A stretch of DNA of 64,000 nt from Propionibacteriaceae bacterium (GTDB lineage Bacteria; Actinomycetota; Actinomycetes; Propionibacteriales; Propionibacteriaceae). Below the pieces are notes generated by a model. That model saw only the letters and a program-made list of their open reading frames with translations, was not told the DNA's origin and did not search any database. This document shows, one piece after another, positions 39,640-49,682 of the stretch (within the stretch, counting starts at the first letter, position 1; every line of letters starts with the position of its first letter). The stretch is taken from NCBI GenBank assembly GCA_031261455.1, contig JAISJP010000001.1, forward strand, positions 1-64,000, in the 5' to 3' direction. Both the position numbers and the translations under genes were made by a program.

Positions 39640-41533
39640 TGGGGTTCTCCTTACTGGCAGCCAACTCATTGGCCACTGAAAATGCTGGGCACACGCCGCA
39701 CAGGTTGCAGCCGCTCCAGCGACAGTCCGGCAGCGAACTAGCACCGAGTCCATCGGTGTAGTCGTTGTACAACCACTCGCGCTCTAGACCGAAATCTAGG
39801 TGATCCCACGGCAGCACCTCGTCTTGTTCACGCTCTCGACAGGTGTACCAACCCACCTCAACGCCACTGGCGGCGGCGGCGTCCATCCACCGCTCCAGGC
39901 TGAAGTACTCGCGCCAACCGTCAAACACTCCCCCACTGCGCCACACCTTCTCGATGAGGCCGCTCAAGCGACGATCACCCCTGGCCAAAAGGCCCTCAAT
40001 GAGGCTGGGTTCGGGGTCGGCGTAGCGCACAGTGATACCGCGCCCGCACTCCCGGTCGGCGCGCACCGTGTCCTTCAACGCCCGCATGCGTCGCAGCGAC
40101 ACCTCGGGCGGACACTGCGCGGCCCACTGGAAACTAGTCATCGGTTTGGGCACAAACGCCCCGATGCTGATGGTGCAACCGATGTCGCGACGCCCGGATT
40201 CGGTGCGCCCCGCTTTGATGACGTTGTGTGCCATCGCCGCAATGGCGGTAACATCCTCGTCGGTCTCAGTGGGCAGCCCGCACATGAAATACAATTTGAC
40301 GGCACGCCAACCTTGCGAGAACGCCGTTGTCACGGTTGCAATCAGGTCCTCTTCGCTGACGTTCTTATTGATGACGGCACGCATACGCTCGGTGCCACCC
40401 TCGGGCGCGAACGTCAGTCCGGTGCGTCGTCCATTACGAGCCAACTCAGTGGCCAGATCAATGTTGAACGCATCCACACGGGTGGACGGCAGGCTCAGCG
40501 ACACGCTGCTGCCCGCGTAGCAGTCGGCCATTTCATGGGCGATCTCACCGATCTGGGAATGGTCCGCGCTGGAGAGGCTGAGCAGCCCGATCTCGTCAAA
40601 CCCCGTGCTCGCTAGACCGGTTGCCGCCATGGCTTCGATCACTGCCTTGGAGCGTTCGCGCACAGGCCGGGTGATGAACCCGGCTTGGCAAAAGCGACAA
40701 CCCCGAGTGCAGCCGCGAAAAACCTCAACCGAGTAGCGCTCATGCACGGTCTCGGCGAGCGGGACCACTGGTTTCTTCGGGTACGGCCATGCGTCCAAGT
40801 TGCTGAGCACCCAGCGGCTCGGGCGCTCGGGGATGCCGGGCCTGTTGGGGATGACGCTCTCCACTCGCCCGTCGGCGTCATAACTGACGGTGAAGAATCG
40901 CGGCACATAGAACTCTCCCGTCGCGGCAGCCTTCAACAGCAGTGCGTCGCGTCCCCCAGCCTTTCCGCTAGCCAGCCAGTCACGAACCAACGTGGACAGC
41001 GTCACGACCGCCTGTTCGCCGTCACCCATGATGACAATGTCGAGGAAGTCGGCAACCGGTTCCGGGTTGGCGCAACAGTGGCCGCCCGCAACGATGAAGG
41101 GGTCGTCGTCACCGCGCTGGGCCGAGTAGATTGGCACGCCAGCGAGGTCGATCATCTCCAGCATGTTGGTGTAGCCAAGCTCGGTTGACAGCGAGAAGCC
41201 CCAGACGTCGAACGCACCTACCGGACGGTGTGTCTCCAGCGTGAACTGCGGGATCGAGTGGGCGCGCAACAACGTGCCTAGGTCCGGCCAGACGGCGAAT
41301 GAACGCTCGGCGAGACACCAGTCTTGCTCATTCAACACCTCGTAGAGGATGGCAAGGCCTTGATTCGGCTGGCCGATCTCGTAGGCATCCGGATAGCTCA
41401 GCACCCAGTGAACCTGCGTGTCGTTCCACGCCTTGGTGGTCGAGTTTGGCTCGCCACCCACGTATTGGATGGGTTTGGACACGCTTAGCAGCAGCGGCTC
41501 CAACTCGGGGTACAGCGACTTCGGTTCGCTCAT
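39626..41533 (-). CDS. TIGR03960-type B12-binding radical SAM protein
   Basis: 'VEVFRGCTRGCRFCQAGFITRPVRERS' CxxxCxxC; 'PNQGLAILYEVLNEQDWCLAERSFAVWPD'. Confidence 0.9.
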   Translation of the reverse strand: MSEPKSLYPELEPLLLSVSKPIQYVGGEPNSTTKAWNDTQVHWVLSYPDAYEIGQPNQGLAILYEVLNEQDWCLAERSFAVWPDLGTLLRAHSIPQFTLETHRPVGAFDVWGFSLSTELGYTNMLEMIDLAGVPIYSAQRGDDDPFIVAGGHCCANPEPVADFLDIVIMGDGEQAVVTLSTLVRDWLASGKAGGRDALLLKAAATGEFYVPRFFTVSYDADGRVESVIPNRPGIPERPSRWVLSNLDAWPYPKKPVVPLAETVHERYSVEVFRGCTRGCRFCQAGFITRPVRERSKAVIEAMAATGLASTGFDEIGLLSLSSADHSQIGEIAHEMADCYAGSSVSLSLPSTRVDAFNIDLATELARNGRRTGLTFAPEGGTERMRAVINKNVSEEDLIATVTTAFSQGWRAVKLYFMCGLPTETDEDVTAIAAMAHNVIKAGRTESGRRDIGCTISIGAFVPKPMTSFQWAAQCPPEVSLRRMRALKDTVRADRECGRGITVRYADPEPSLIEGLLARGDRRLSGLIEKVWRSGGVFDGWREYFSLERWMDAAAASGVEVGWYTCREREQDEVLPWDHLDFGLEREWLYNDYTDGLGASSLPDCRWSGCNLCGVCPAFSVANELAASKENPNGKE

Positions 41534-42831
41534 GCGAATCTCTCCTTGATTTCACCGGCAAGATACACCGAACCGAGCACCAGCACTCCGCCAGCGTCTT
41601 CGGCGAGTTCCATGGCTATGTCTAGGGCTTCGCTGGAGTCGCGAGCCATCTCGACGCGGTCGGCGCCGAGGATGCTGCCGGCCAGGGCGGCTAGTTCGTC
41701 GGCAGGCAGCGCGCGCGGGTTGTCAGAAACTTGCGTGACCACAAGCGTGTGCGCAACTTCGTCAAGTAGTTCCAGCACTTCGCGCACATTCTTGTCGCGC
41801 ATCATCGCCAACACCACGATTAGCGGATCCATTCCGTAGGCCTCGGCGGCACCTTCGAGGGTGGCACGCACGCCGTGCGGGTTGTGTGCGGTGTCAACGA
41901 CGACCGGAGGAGTGGTGTTGACCAACTCCAGCCTGGCTGGGGCATAGGCCGCCTCCAGGCCGTCACGCACCAAATCTGGATCTAGCGACTGCCCAACAAG
42001 CGCCTCGACGGCGGCGACGGCTAGGGCAGCGTTGTGCGCCATATGCACTCCGTGCAGCGGCAAGAACGCGTCTGGAATCTGCGTGCGTCCACTGGCAAGG
42101 CGCAACACCTGACCACCCACCGCCACGGCACGTTCAACCACATCAAAGTCGATGCCAGCACGACGCAGTTCGGCACCTTCCAGCGCAGCGCGTGCCGCGA
42201 TGATCTCGTCCGCCTCCGGTTGCTGTTCGGCAACCACCACAACCGAATCCAGCTTGATGATCCCTGCCTTCTCGGTGGCGATTTCGGCGATGGTGTTACC
42301 CAGCAGGTGGGTGTGATCAAGGTCAATCGGCGTGATGATGGCGACCGCAGCGTCGGCGACGTTGGTGGCGTCCCAAGCGCCTCCCATACCGACTTCCAAG
42401 ATCATCACATCGACGGGAGAGTCTGCGAAGATGAGGAACGCCAACCCGGTGATGACTTCGAAGAACGTCATGGGCACGCCGTCGATAGCTTGGGCGTCCA
42501 CCAACTGGACGTAGGGGCGCAGGCGCTCGTAGTTGTCGTCAAACTCGTCCTCGCTGATGGGTTCACCGTCGATACAGACTCGTTCAGTGATGTCGATCAG
42601 GTGAGGGGACGAAAATCGCCCGGTGCGTAAGCCCGCCGCTCTGAGCAGTGCGTCGCACATAATCGCGGTGGAACCCTTGCCGTTGGTGCCTGCGATGTGA
42701 ATCACGGGCGCGCTGCGTTGCGGGTCGTCAAGAAGGTCGCACAACGCCTGGATGCGCCCCAGACTGGGCGCAACACGGTTCTCGGGCCATCTTGCGCTCA
42801 GTTCTTCGATAATTCGCGAATGCCTGCTCAC
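41530..42831 (-). CDS. folC: Bifunctional folylpolyglutamate synthase/dihydrofolate synthase
   Basis: 'VIHIAGTNGKGSTAIMCDALLRAAGLRTGRFSSPHL', 'VDTAHNPHGVRA'; GTG start at 42831. Confidence 0.93.
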   Translation of the reverse strand: MSRHSRIIEELSARWPENRVAPSLGRIQALCDLLDDPQRSAPVIHIAGTNGKGSTAIMCDALLRAAGLRTGRFSSPHLIDITERVCIDGEPISEDEFDDNYERLRPYVQLVDAQAIDGVPMTFFEVITGLAFLIFADSPVDVMILEVGMGGAWDATNVADAAVAIITPIDLDHTHLLGNTIAEIATEKAGIIKLDSVVVVAEQQPEADEIIAARAALEGAELRRAGIDFDVVERAVAVGGQVLRLASGRTQIPDAFLPLHGVHMAHNAALAVAAVEALVGQSLDPDLVRDGLEAAYAPARLELVNTTPPVVVDTAHNPHGVRATLEGAAEAYGMDPLIVVLAMMRDKNVREVLELLDEVAHTLVVTQVSDNPRALPADELAALAGSILGADRVEMARDSSEALDIAMELAEDAGGVLVLGSVYLAGEIKERFA

Positions 42832-42976
42832 AACAAACAAGACTAGCCGAGTCAGGCAACACACGGCACCTGCATGACGTCCAGTGCCCGTCAGACGCAC
42901 GGCGTCTGTCTGGCACACAGTATCTGAAGTGGTCTCTCACAGGTTGATCACAGTCTCAACCGTTAGAATTGTTTTT

Positions 42977-43477
42977 GTGAGTATAAAGGCCGTAGTGGCC
43001 GACATCGGTGAACGCTCGTGGGCCGGATGGGTGACGTTAGTCGCCCGCCTCGTGCTGGGTGGGTCCATGTTCTATGCTGGCGCGCTGAAGATTGGCAACC
43101 TGAAGCAGTCGGTCACTGCGGTCGAGGCTTACCAACTTCCCTTCCCAGACTGGTTTGAGAAGCTGGTTGGCTACTGCCTGCCGGTGTTCGAGTTGGTTGT
43201 CGGTGCCGCCGTCATCCTCGGCTTGTTTACCAGATGGACCTCAGTTCTGCTCTCACTGCTGCTCGTCGCCTACATCATCGGTTTGTCCCAAGCGATGGCT
43301 CGCGGTCTCCAGATCGACTGTGGCTGTTTCACCGAAGGTGGCGCGCTGCCGGACGGTGAAGAGAGCGAGTTGGGCATCTCTATCCTGCGCGATATCGGTT
43401 TCCTTGCCGCTGGAGTTTGGGCCATTGTGTGGCCAAAGTCACCCGTCTCACTAGACAAGATGCTCTTCGACGAGTAG
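42977..43477 (+). CDS. MauE/DoxX-type membrane redox protein
   Basis: 'LVARLVLGGSMFYAGALKIGNLKQSVTAVEAYQLPFPDW', 'GLQIDCGCFTEGG'; 4 TM. Confidence 0.85.
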   Translation: MSIKAVVADIGERSWAGWVTLVARLVLGGSMFYAGALKIGNLKQSVTAVEAYQLPFPDWFEKLVGYCLPVFELVVGAAVILGLFTRWTSVLLSLLLVAYIIGLSQAMARGLQIDCGCFTEGGALPDGEESELGISILRDIGFLAAGVWAIVWPKSPVSLDKMLFDE

Positions 43478-43519
43478 CGCGTTCGCAGGCTAGAGCTAGA
43501 GAAGGCAGGACACAAGGCA

Positions 43520-44287
43520 ATGGCGCCAAGCAACACACCGCGGGTGAGCACTGGGTGGCTCGTTTCCGTGACGCTGCTGGCGCTGATCCTCGGCACCTTG
43601 AGTTACTACACAATTCAGCGCGCGGACGGAAAATCTGGGGTTCAGTCCTACTCGCAACTCACGCCTCCCCACGCCAACCTGCTAGCTGACCAGCCGCAGG
43701 GCATTTTGGTACCCGCCACCGGGGCTGGAGCAGCACAACCCGCTGATGGCGTCCCCCACGTCGTCATCCTGTTTGACTATCAAGATGCCACCTCCGCGTT
43801 GGTTGCTGGCATGTTCTCTGACGCGCTTAACGCCTTGTCAGCGCGCGATGAGATCGTGCTGGAGTATCGAGCCATCACGCTCAACGACCGTGGGCGCGTT
43901 GACGGCGCCTCGCAACGCGCTGCGGTTGCCGCCGCCTGTGCAGACACTCAGGACGCGCTCGCCGCCTACCACTATCAGGTCTTTGCGGCACAGTCGGGCA
44001 GTGGCTTCACCGACGAGCAGTTGCGCAGCCAGTTTGCCAAAGATGCCGGGTTACGCGGTGCTGCGCTTGACAGCATGCAGCGTTGCTACGACCTGCGTCT
44101 CACCGAGGTTTTTGTCCAGCAAGTGGACGCTGCAGCCACCAGTTATTTGTCCGAACACAACACCCGTTCAATCCCGGCTTTCTTCGTCAATGATACGGCT
44201 TTGGACTGGCAGTACTTACCGCTGACTGCAGGAATCGTCAGCGAAAGTACCTTACGAAACGCCATCACCACCTTAGTTGGAAGGTAA
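43520..44287 (+). CDS. DsbA-like thioredoxin-fold membrane-anchored protein lacking CxxC
   Basis: N-terminal TM; 'VVILFDYQDATSALVAGMFSDAL' at the expected CxxC position; similar to the following gene. Confidence 0.75.
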   Translation: MAPSNTPRVSTGWLVSVTLLALILGTLSYYTIQRADGKSGVQSYSQLTPPHANLLADQPQGILVPATGAGAAQPADGVPHVVILFDYQDATSALVAGMFSDALNALSARDEIVLEYRAITLNDRGRVDGASQRAAVAAACADTQDALAAYHYQVFAAQSGSGFTDEQLRSQFAKDAGLRGAALDSMQRCYDLRLTEVFVQQVDAAATSYLSEHNTRSIPAFFVNDTALDWQYLPLTAGIVSESTLRNAITTLVGR

Positions 44288-44294
44288 GAACAAT

Positions 44295-45167
44295 ATGTCT
44301 AAGCACAAGGTACTGAAGGATTTGGGACCTGAAGGTAGCCACCGGGCGCAGTTGCGTGCCGAACGTGAGGCGGCAGAGGCAGCGTCGCGTAAGCAGAAGA
44401 AGATCATCGCGGTGACAGTAGTCGCGCTGATCGCAGTGATCGCGCTGGTGATTGCGCTGCTAGTCAACAAGAACAAGCAGGCCGCCATCGATAACTCCAC
44501 CTCTGGAGGCACCGACGTGGAGCAGATCGTTCCGCCCAACGCCACGGAGAATAACGACGCCATTCTGGTGTTCGGGTCTGCCGTCAAGGAGGGTGCCATC
44601 GTTGTGGACGTGCATTCAGATTTCCAGTGCCCCGGCTGCAAGACCTACGAAGACTACTTTGGTGACGCCCTGTTCGGACTGGCGCAGAAGGGCGATATTG
44701 AGTTGCGGATTCACCCCCGCACCATGGTTGGGGACCGCATCATCTATAACCAATGGTCAGTCAAGGCTTCCGTCGCCGCCACCTGTGCGGACGCTGTGGG
44801 ACGGTTCGTCGAGTACAACAAGGTTGTTTTCGCTAACCAGCCCGCCGAGGGCGTTGGGTTCACCGATGAAGCGTTGAGCGTCACGTTTGCTGCCGAGGCG
44901 GGCATTACGGGTGATGCGCTAACCCAGTTCCAAGCGTGCTACGCAGGCAACGCCACCGTCGAGTGGGTGAAGGAGGCCGAGAAGATCAGCTTTGATACAA
45001 AGGTGCCCGGCACCAAGTTCGAGACCACGGGCATCAACGCCACCCCGACGTACCTAGCCAACGGCAAACTGGCAAACGAGGCCCTGGCCGAGGCCGCGAA
45101 CACGAACACCAAGGGCAACAGCCAAGAAGTGGTGCTGCAGGCTCTCAAGGATGCCGCCAACGCGTAA
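44295..45167 (+). CDS. DsbA-like thioredoxin-fold membrane-anchored protein with CPGC motif
   Basis: N-terminal TM; 'IVVDVHSDFQCPGCKTYEDYFGDALF'. Confidence 0.9.
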   Translation: MSKHKVLKDLGPEGSHRAQLRAEREAAEAASRKQKKIIAVTVVALIAVIALVIALLVNKNKQAAIDNSTSGGTDVEQIVPPNATENNDAILVFGSAVKEGAIVVDVHSDFQCPGCKTYEDYFGDALFGLAQKGDIELRIHPRTMVGDRIIYNQWSVKASVAATCADAVGRFVEYNKVVFANQPAEGVGFTDEALSVTFAAEAGITGDALTQFQACYAGNATVEWVKEAEKISFDTKVPGTKFETTGINATPTYLANGKLANEALAEAANTNTKGNSQEVVLQALKDAANA

Positions 45168-45332
45168 GAGAGCGTCCAGGAATCGGCTGCCATGAGGTGG
45201 CGTAATGGGGCACCCCGCCCATAACGCTAATGATTCCCATTCCCAATACGCTGCAACAAGAGGCTCTGCACGCAGAGCTGCAACCGTGGCCAGGTGTGAG
45301 ACTGCACCTCAAGGCTTGCGTCGGGTAGCATT

Positions 45333-47951
45333 GTGCGGGTGAATGCGACGTGGAATGTGCCCGAAAAGCCGGGGCTTGAAGGGCTAGAAGACAAGTGGGC
45401 CAAAACTTGGCGTGACAACAGCACCTATGCCTTCGTGCGCCCGGAGTCTCGCGATCAGGTTTTCTCAATCGACACGCCCCCGCCAACGGTGTCTGGCTCG
45501 CTGCACGTCGGACACGTTTTCAGCTACACACACACCGACGTGGTGGCGCGCTACCAGCGCATGCAGGGCAAGCACGTGTTCTACCCCATGGGTTGGGACG
45601 ACAACGGCCTGCCCACTGAGCGCCGCGTGCAGAACTACTTTGGGGTACGCTGCGACCCGTCTATCCCCTACGACCCGGAGTTCACGCCGCCGGAGAAGCC
45701 GGACCCGAAGCGGCAGATCGCCATCAGCAGGCGCAACTTCATCGAGTTGTGCATCCAGTTGACTGCGGTGGACGAACAGGTTTTTGAGGATCTGTGGCGA
45801 CACCTGGGCTTGTCAGTGGATTGGGACACGCTCTACGCCACCATCGCGCCGTCCACGCAGGCGGTGGCCCAGCGGGCGTTCCTGCACAACTTGGCGCGCG
45901 GCGAGGCTTATCTCAGCTACGCGCCCACGTTGTGGGACATCACCTTCCAGACCGCCGTCGCCCAGGCCGAGCTTGAGGACCGCGAATACCCCGGTTTCTA
46001 TCACCGGGTTGCCTTCCATGCGCCCGACGGCTCCCCCATCTACATCGAGACCACCCGTCCCGAACTGATCGTCTCGGTGTGCGCGCTGATCGCCCACCCC
46101 GACGATGTGCGTTATCAAAGCCTGTTTGGCTCGTTCGTCACAGACCCGCTGTTCGGAATTCAGATTCCGGTGTTGGCACACACGTCCGCCGAGCCGGACA
46201 AGGGCGCTGGCATCGCGATGTGTTGTACCTTCGGCGACCTGACCGACGTGACTTGGTGGCGGGAACTCAACCTGCCCACCCGCACGGTCATCGGGCGTGA
46301 CGGTCGTTTGCAGGCTGAGACGCCCGAATGGGTGGGCAATCCGGCCGCCTATGAACCGCTGGCAGGCAAGACGACGTACTCTGCGCGCGAGGCCGTTGTC
46401 GAGATGCTGCGCGCCTCCGGCGATCTGGACGGCGAGCCCAAGCCGACCGTCCGCATGGCGAACTTCTACGAGAAGGGCGACAAGCCGCTCGAAATCGTCG
46501 CCACCCGGCAGTGGTACGTCAGCAACGGCGGCAAAGACCTCAACCTACGTGGCGAACTGCTGCGGCGCGGCGGCGAGGAACTCGAATGGGTGCCTGACTA
46601 CATGCGCAACCGCTTCACTAACTGGGTGGAGGGGCTCAACAGCGACTGGCTGATCTCGCGCCAGCGTTTCTTCGGGGTGCCGTTCCCCATCTGGTACCCA
46701 CTGGACAACGACGGCGAGCCGAACTGGGAGTCTCCCATCTTGGCATCTGAGGACTTGTTGCCGATTGATCCGATGAGCACGCCCGCGCCCGGATACGCCG
46801 AGGCTCAGCGCGACCAGCCAGGTGGATTCACCGCCGATAAGGACGTGATGGACACGTGGGCCACGTCCTCCCTCAGCCCGCAGATCGCCTGCGGTTGGGG
46901 CGTGGATGACGAGCTGTTCAACCTGACTTTCCCGATGGATGTGGCCCCGCAGGCACACGACATCATCCGCACCTGGCTGTTCACCCGCGTGGTGCGCAGC
47001 CACTTGGAGTTCAACTCGCTGCCCTGGAAGCGCGCCACTATCTCCGGTTTCGTGGTAGATCCCGACCGCAAGAAGATGAGCAAGTCCAAGGGCAACGTGG
47101 TGGTGCCCACTGAGATCCTCGCCAAGTTCGGCTCGGATGCGGTGCGTTGGCGTGCCGCAATGGCCCGCCCTGGTGCCGACTCCCCGTTCGACGAGACGCA
47201 GATGAAGGTGGGTCGCCGTCTGGCCGTCAAGGTGCTCAACGCCTCCAAGTTTGTACTTGGCATGGGCTCAGCCACACCGATCAGCGCCGTCACCGAGCCA
47301 ATCGACTTGGCGCTGCTGGAGGCGCTGAAGGGCGTGGTTTCGGCAGCCACAGCATCGTTTGAGGCCTTCGACTACACCTCGGCGTTGGAGGTCACAGAGG
47401 CGTTCTTCTGGAGTTTCTGTGACGACACCATCGAGCTGTTGAAAGAGCGCGCCTACGGCAATCTGAATGTGGCGCAAGGAACAGCATCGACTGAGCTCAG
47501 TGACACAGGCGAATCGACCCAACGCGTGCCCAGTCCTGAAGCACTGTCTGCCCGCGCCGCACTGCAGACCGCACTCAACGTGCTGCAGCGTCTCTTTGCG
47601 CCGTATCTGCCGTTCGTCACCGAAGAGGTGTGGAGCTGGTGGCAGGAAGGCTCGATCCACCATGCCGCGTGGCCCACGGTTGCGGAATTGAGCGTTGAAG
47701 GCGACGTGGCGTTGCTGTCGGCTGTGGCCGAGGCACTTAGCGGCATTCGTGGCGCCAAGTCGAACGCGAAGATGTCGCAGAAGACGGCGATCGCCCGCAT
47801 CGAGTTCGCAGGCGAGGCCGCCTCGTTGGACCTGTTGAAGCTCGCTGAGAATGATTTGCGCGCCGTCGGTTCTATCAAGGGCGACATCGTGTGGACACCG
47901 CAGCCCGGCCCGCTGAGTGTGAGCGCCGAACTGCTCGCTCCTGTGGAGTGA
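45333..47951 (+). CDS. valS: Valine--tRNA ligase
   Basis: '[52 protein letters not shown]', '[11 protein letters not shown]'; non-ATG start likely. Confidence 0.95.
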   Translation: MRVNATWNVPEKPGLEGLEDKWAKTWRDNSTYAFVRPESRDQVFSIDTPPPTVSGSLHVGHVFSYTHTDVVARYQRMQGKHVFYPMGWDDNGLPTERRVQNYFGVRCDPSIPYDPEFTPPEKPDPKRQIAISRRNFIELCIQLTAVDEQVFEDLWRHLGLSVDWDTLYATIAPSTQAVAQRAFLHNLARGEAYLSYAPTLWDITFQTAVAQAELEDREYPGFYHRVAFHAPDGSPIYIETTRPELIVSVCALIAHPDDVRYQSLFGSFVTDPLFGIQIPVLAHTSAEPDKGAGIAMCCTFGDLTDVTWWRELNLPTRTVIGRDGRLQAETPEWVGNPAAYEPLAGKTTYSAREAVVEMLRASGDLDGEPKPTVRMANFYEKGDKPLEIVATRQWYVSNGGKDLNLRGELLRRGGEELEWVPDYMRNRFTNWVEGLNSDWLISRQRFFGVPFPIWYPLDNDGEPNWESPILASEDLLPIDPMSTPAPGYAEAQRDQPGGFTADKDVMDTWATSSLSPQIACGWGVDDELFNLTFPMDVAPQAHDIIRTWLFTRVVRSHLEFNSLPWKRATISGFVVDPDRKKMSKSKGNVVVPTEILAKFGSDAVRWRAAMARPGADSPFDETQMKVGRRLAVKVLNASKFVLGMGSATPISAVTEPIDLALLEALKGVVSAATASFEAFDYTSALEVTEAFFWSFCDDTIELLKERAYGNLNVAQGTASTELSDTGESTQRVPSPEALSARAALQTALNVLQRLFAPYLPFVTEEVWSWWQEGSIHHAAWPTVAELSVEGDVALLSAVAEALSGIRGAKSNAKMSQKTAIARIEFAGEAASLDLLKLAENDLRAVGSIKGDIVWTPQPGPLSVSAELLAPVE

Positions 47952-48102
47952 ACGCAGTGCCAGGCTGCGTCTCGGCACCTGGGCCCGCGCTTACCGACCA
48001 ACAAGAGCATGCGTGGTGCTAGCTCCACAATGGGCGCTGCCTAAGCTCGACGCTCCGCTAAGCGCTATTGTTTTACACTTGAACCCTGAAGTGAGGCCAC
48101 CC

Positions 48103-49542
48103 ATGCGTTACATCTCGACTCGCGACCCCAACGCCGTCGGTCTGCCATTTTCTGACGTGTTGCTGACTGGACTGGCCCCTGACGGCGGACTCTACGTCCC
48201 GCAGACCTACCCGCAGTTGAGCGACGAACTGCTGGACTCGTGGCGGGGCGTGTTGCGCGACCAGGGCTATGCCGCGTTGGCTGCCGAGGTGCTCAAGCTG
48301 TTCATCGACGACATTCCTGCCCCCGACATTGAGGCCCTCACCCGCCGTGCCTACACCGAAGAGGCGTTTGGTGACCCCGAGATCGTTCCGGTCACCCGTT
48401 TGGGCGGCAGCAACGTCTGGCTGGCTCACCTGAGCAACGGCCCCACTGCGGCATTCAAAGACATGGCGATGCAACTGCTCGGTCAGTTCTTCGACTACGA
48501 GTTGGCGCGCCGTGGTGGCACCTTGACGGTGCTCGGCGCCACCAGCGGTGACACCGGTTCGGCAGCCGAGTACGCGATGCTTGGCAAGGAACATGTGCGC
48601 GTCGTCATGCTCACCCCGCGTGGGCGCATGACCGAGTTTCAGCAGGCGCAGATGTTCTCCATCACCGACACGCACATCGCCAACATCGCCATTGACGGCG
48701 TCTTCGACGACTGCCAAGATCTTGTCAAGACGCTCAACATGGACGCAGACTTCAAAGCGACCACGCACTTGGGCAGCGTCAACTCGATGAACTGGGGACG
48801 CCTGGTTGCTCAGGTGGTCTACTACATTGCGTCGTATCTGCGTGTCACCTACTCGAACGACACCGAAGTGACATTTGCCGTACCCACCGGTAACTTCGGC
48901 AATATTCTGGCCGGACACATCGCCGCCGAGATGGGCCTTCCCATCCGCACGCTGCTGCTAGCGACCAACGAGAACAACGTGCTCGCCGAGTTCTTTGAGA
49001 CCGGCGTCTACCGCCCGCGCGGCGCTGCCGAGACGCTAGCAACGTCGTCCCCCTCCATGGACATCTCCAAAGCCAGCAATTTTGAGCGTTTCATCTTCGA
49101 CCTTGTTGGTCGCGACGCCACCCGCACCGCCGACCTGTTCCACACGCAACTGAACGAACAAGGCTTCTTCGACCTGTCCGAAACAGCTGAGTTTGAGCAC
49201 CTAAACGAGCGCTACGGCTTCGTCGCGCTCGCGTCAACGCACGAGGACCGCATCGATACGATCCGCGAAGTCTTTAACGACTATCAGGTCCTAGTCGATC
49301 CACACACTGCCGACGCCCTAGGCCCCGCACTCGGTTTCGCGGGGATCACCGACACACCGATAATCGTCATCGAGACCGCTCTCCCGGTGAAGTTCGCCGC
49401 CACCATCGAAGAAGCCGTGGGCTTCACTCCCCCAGTGCCCCCGCGCTTCGCCACCCAGTTGGACGGCCCCCGCCGCGTCACCGACCTCCCCGACGACCCC
49501 GACGCACTAAAGCGTTGGGTCACAGATTGGCTGTCATTCTGA
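48103..49542 (+). CDS. thrC: Threonine synthase
   Basis: 'MRYISTRDPNAVGLPFSDVLLTGLAPDGGLYVPQTYP', 'GPTAAFKDMAMQLLGQFF', 'GATSGDTGSAAEYAM'. Confidence 0.96.
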   Translation: MRYISTRDPNAVGLPFSDVLLTGLAPDGGLYVPQTYPQLSDELLDSWRGVLRDQGYAALAAEVLKLFIDDIPAPDIEALTRRAYTEEAFGDPEIVPVTRLGGSNVWLAHLSNGPTAAFKDMAMQLLGQFFDYELARRGGTLTVLGATSGDTGSAAEYAMLGKEHVRVVMLTPRGRMTEFQQAQMFSITDTHIANIAIDGVFDDCQDLVKTLNMDADFKATTHLGSVNSMNWGRLVAQVVYYIASYLRVTYSNDTEVTFAVPTGNFGNILAGHIAAEMGLPIRTLLLATNENNVLAEFFETGVYRPRGAAETLATSSPSMDISKASNFERFIFDLVGRDATRTADLFHTQLNEQGFFDLSETAEFEHLNERYGFVALASTHEDRIDTIREVFNDYQVLVDPHTADALGPALGFAGITDTPIIVIETALPVKFAATIEEAVGFTPPVPPRFATQLDGPRRVTDLPDDPDALKRWVTDWLSF

Positions 49543-49682
49543 CTCATCGGCGCTGCTTACAGCGCGTGTCTGCCCAGCACCGTCACTGACGGCGGAGTTT
49601 GGAGGCATACGCGTCTAGGGTGTCGGTGACCTGCCGGATAGCGTCTCCCCTTGGTATCCAATAGGCACTCCGGAACCAGGCC

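Noticed and set aside
45168-45332. Possible T-box leader upstream of valS
   Set aside because: Some local stem potential (gcgtaatggg/cccataacgc with one mismatch), but I could not find a T-box AGGGUGGNACCGCG-like sequence or an antiterminator/terminator pair.
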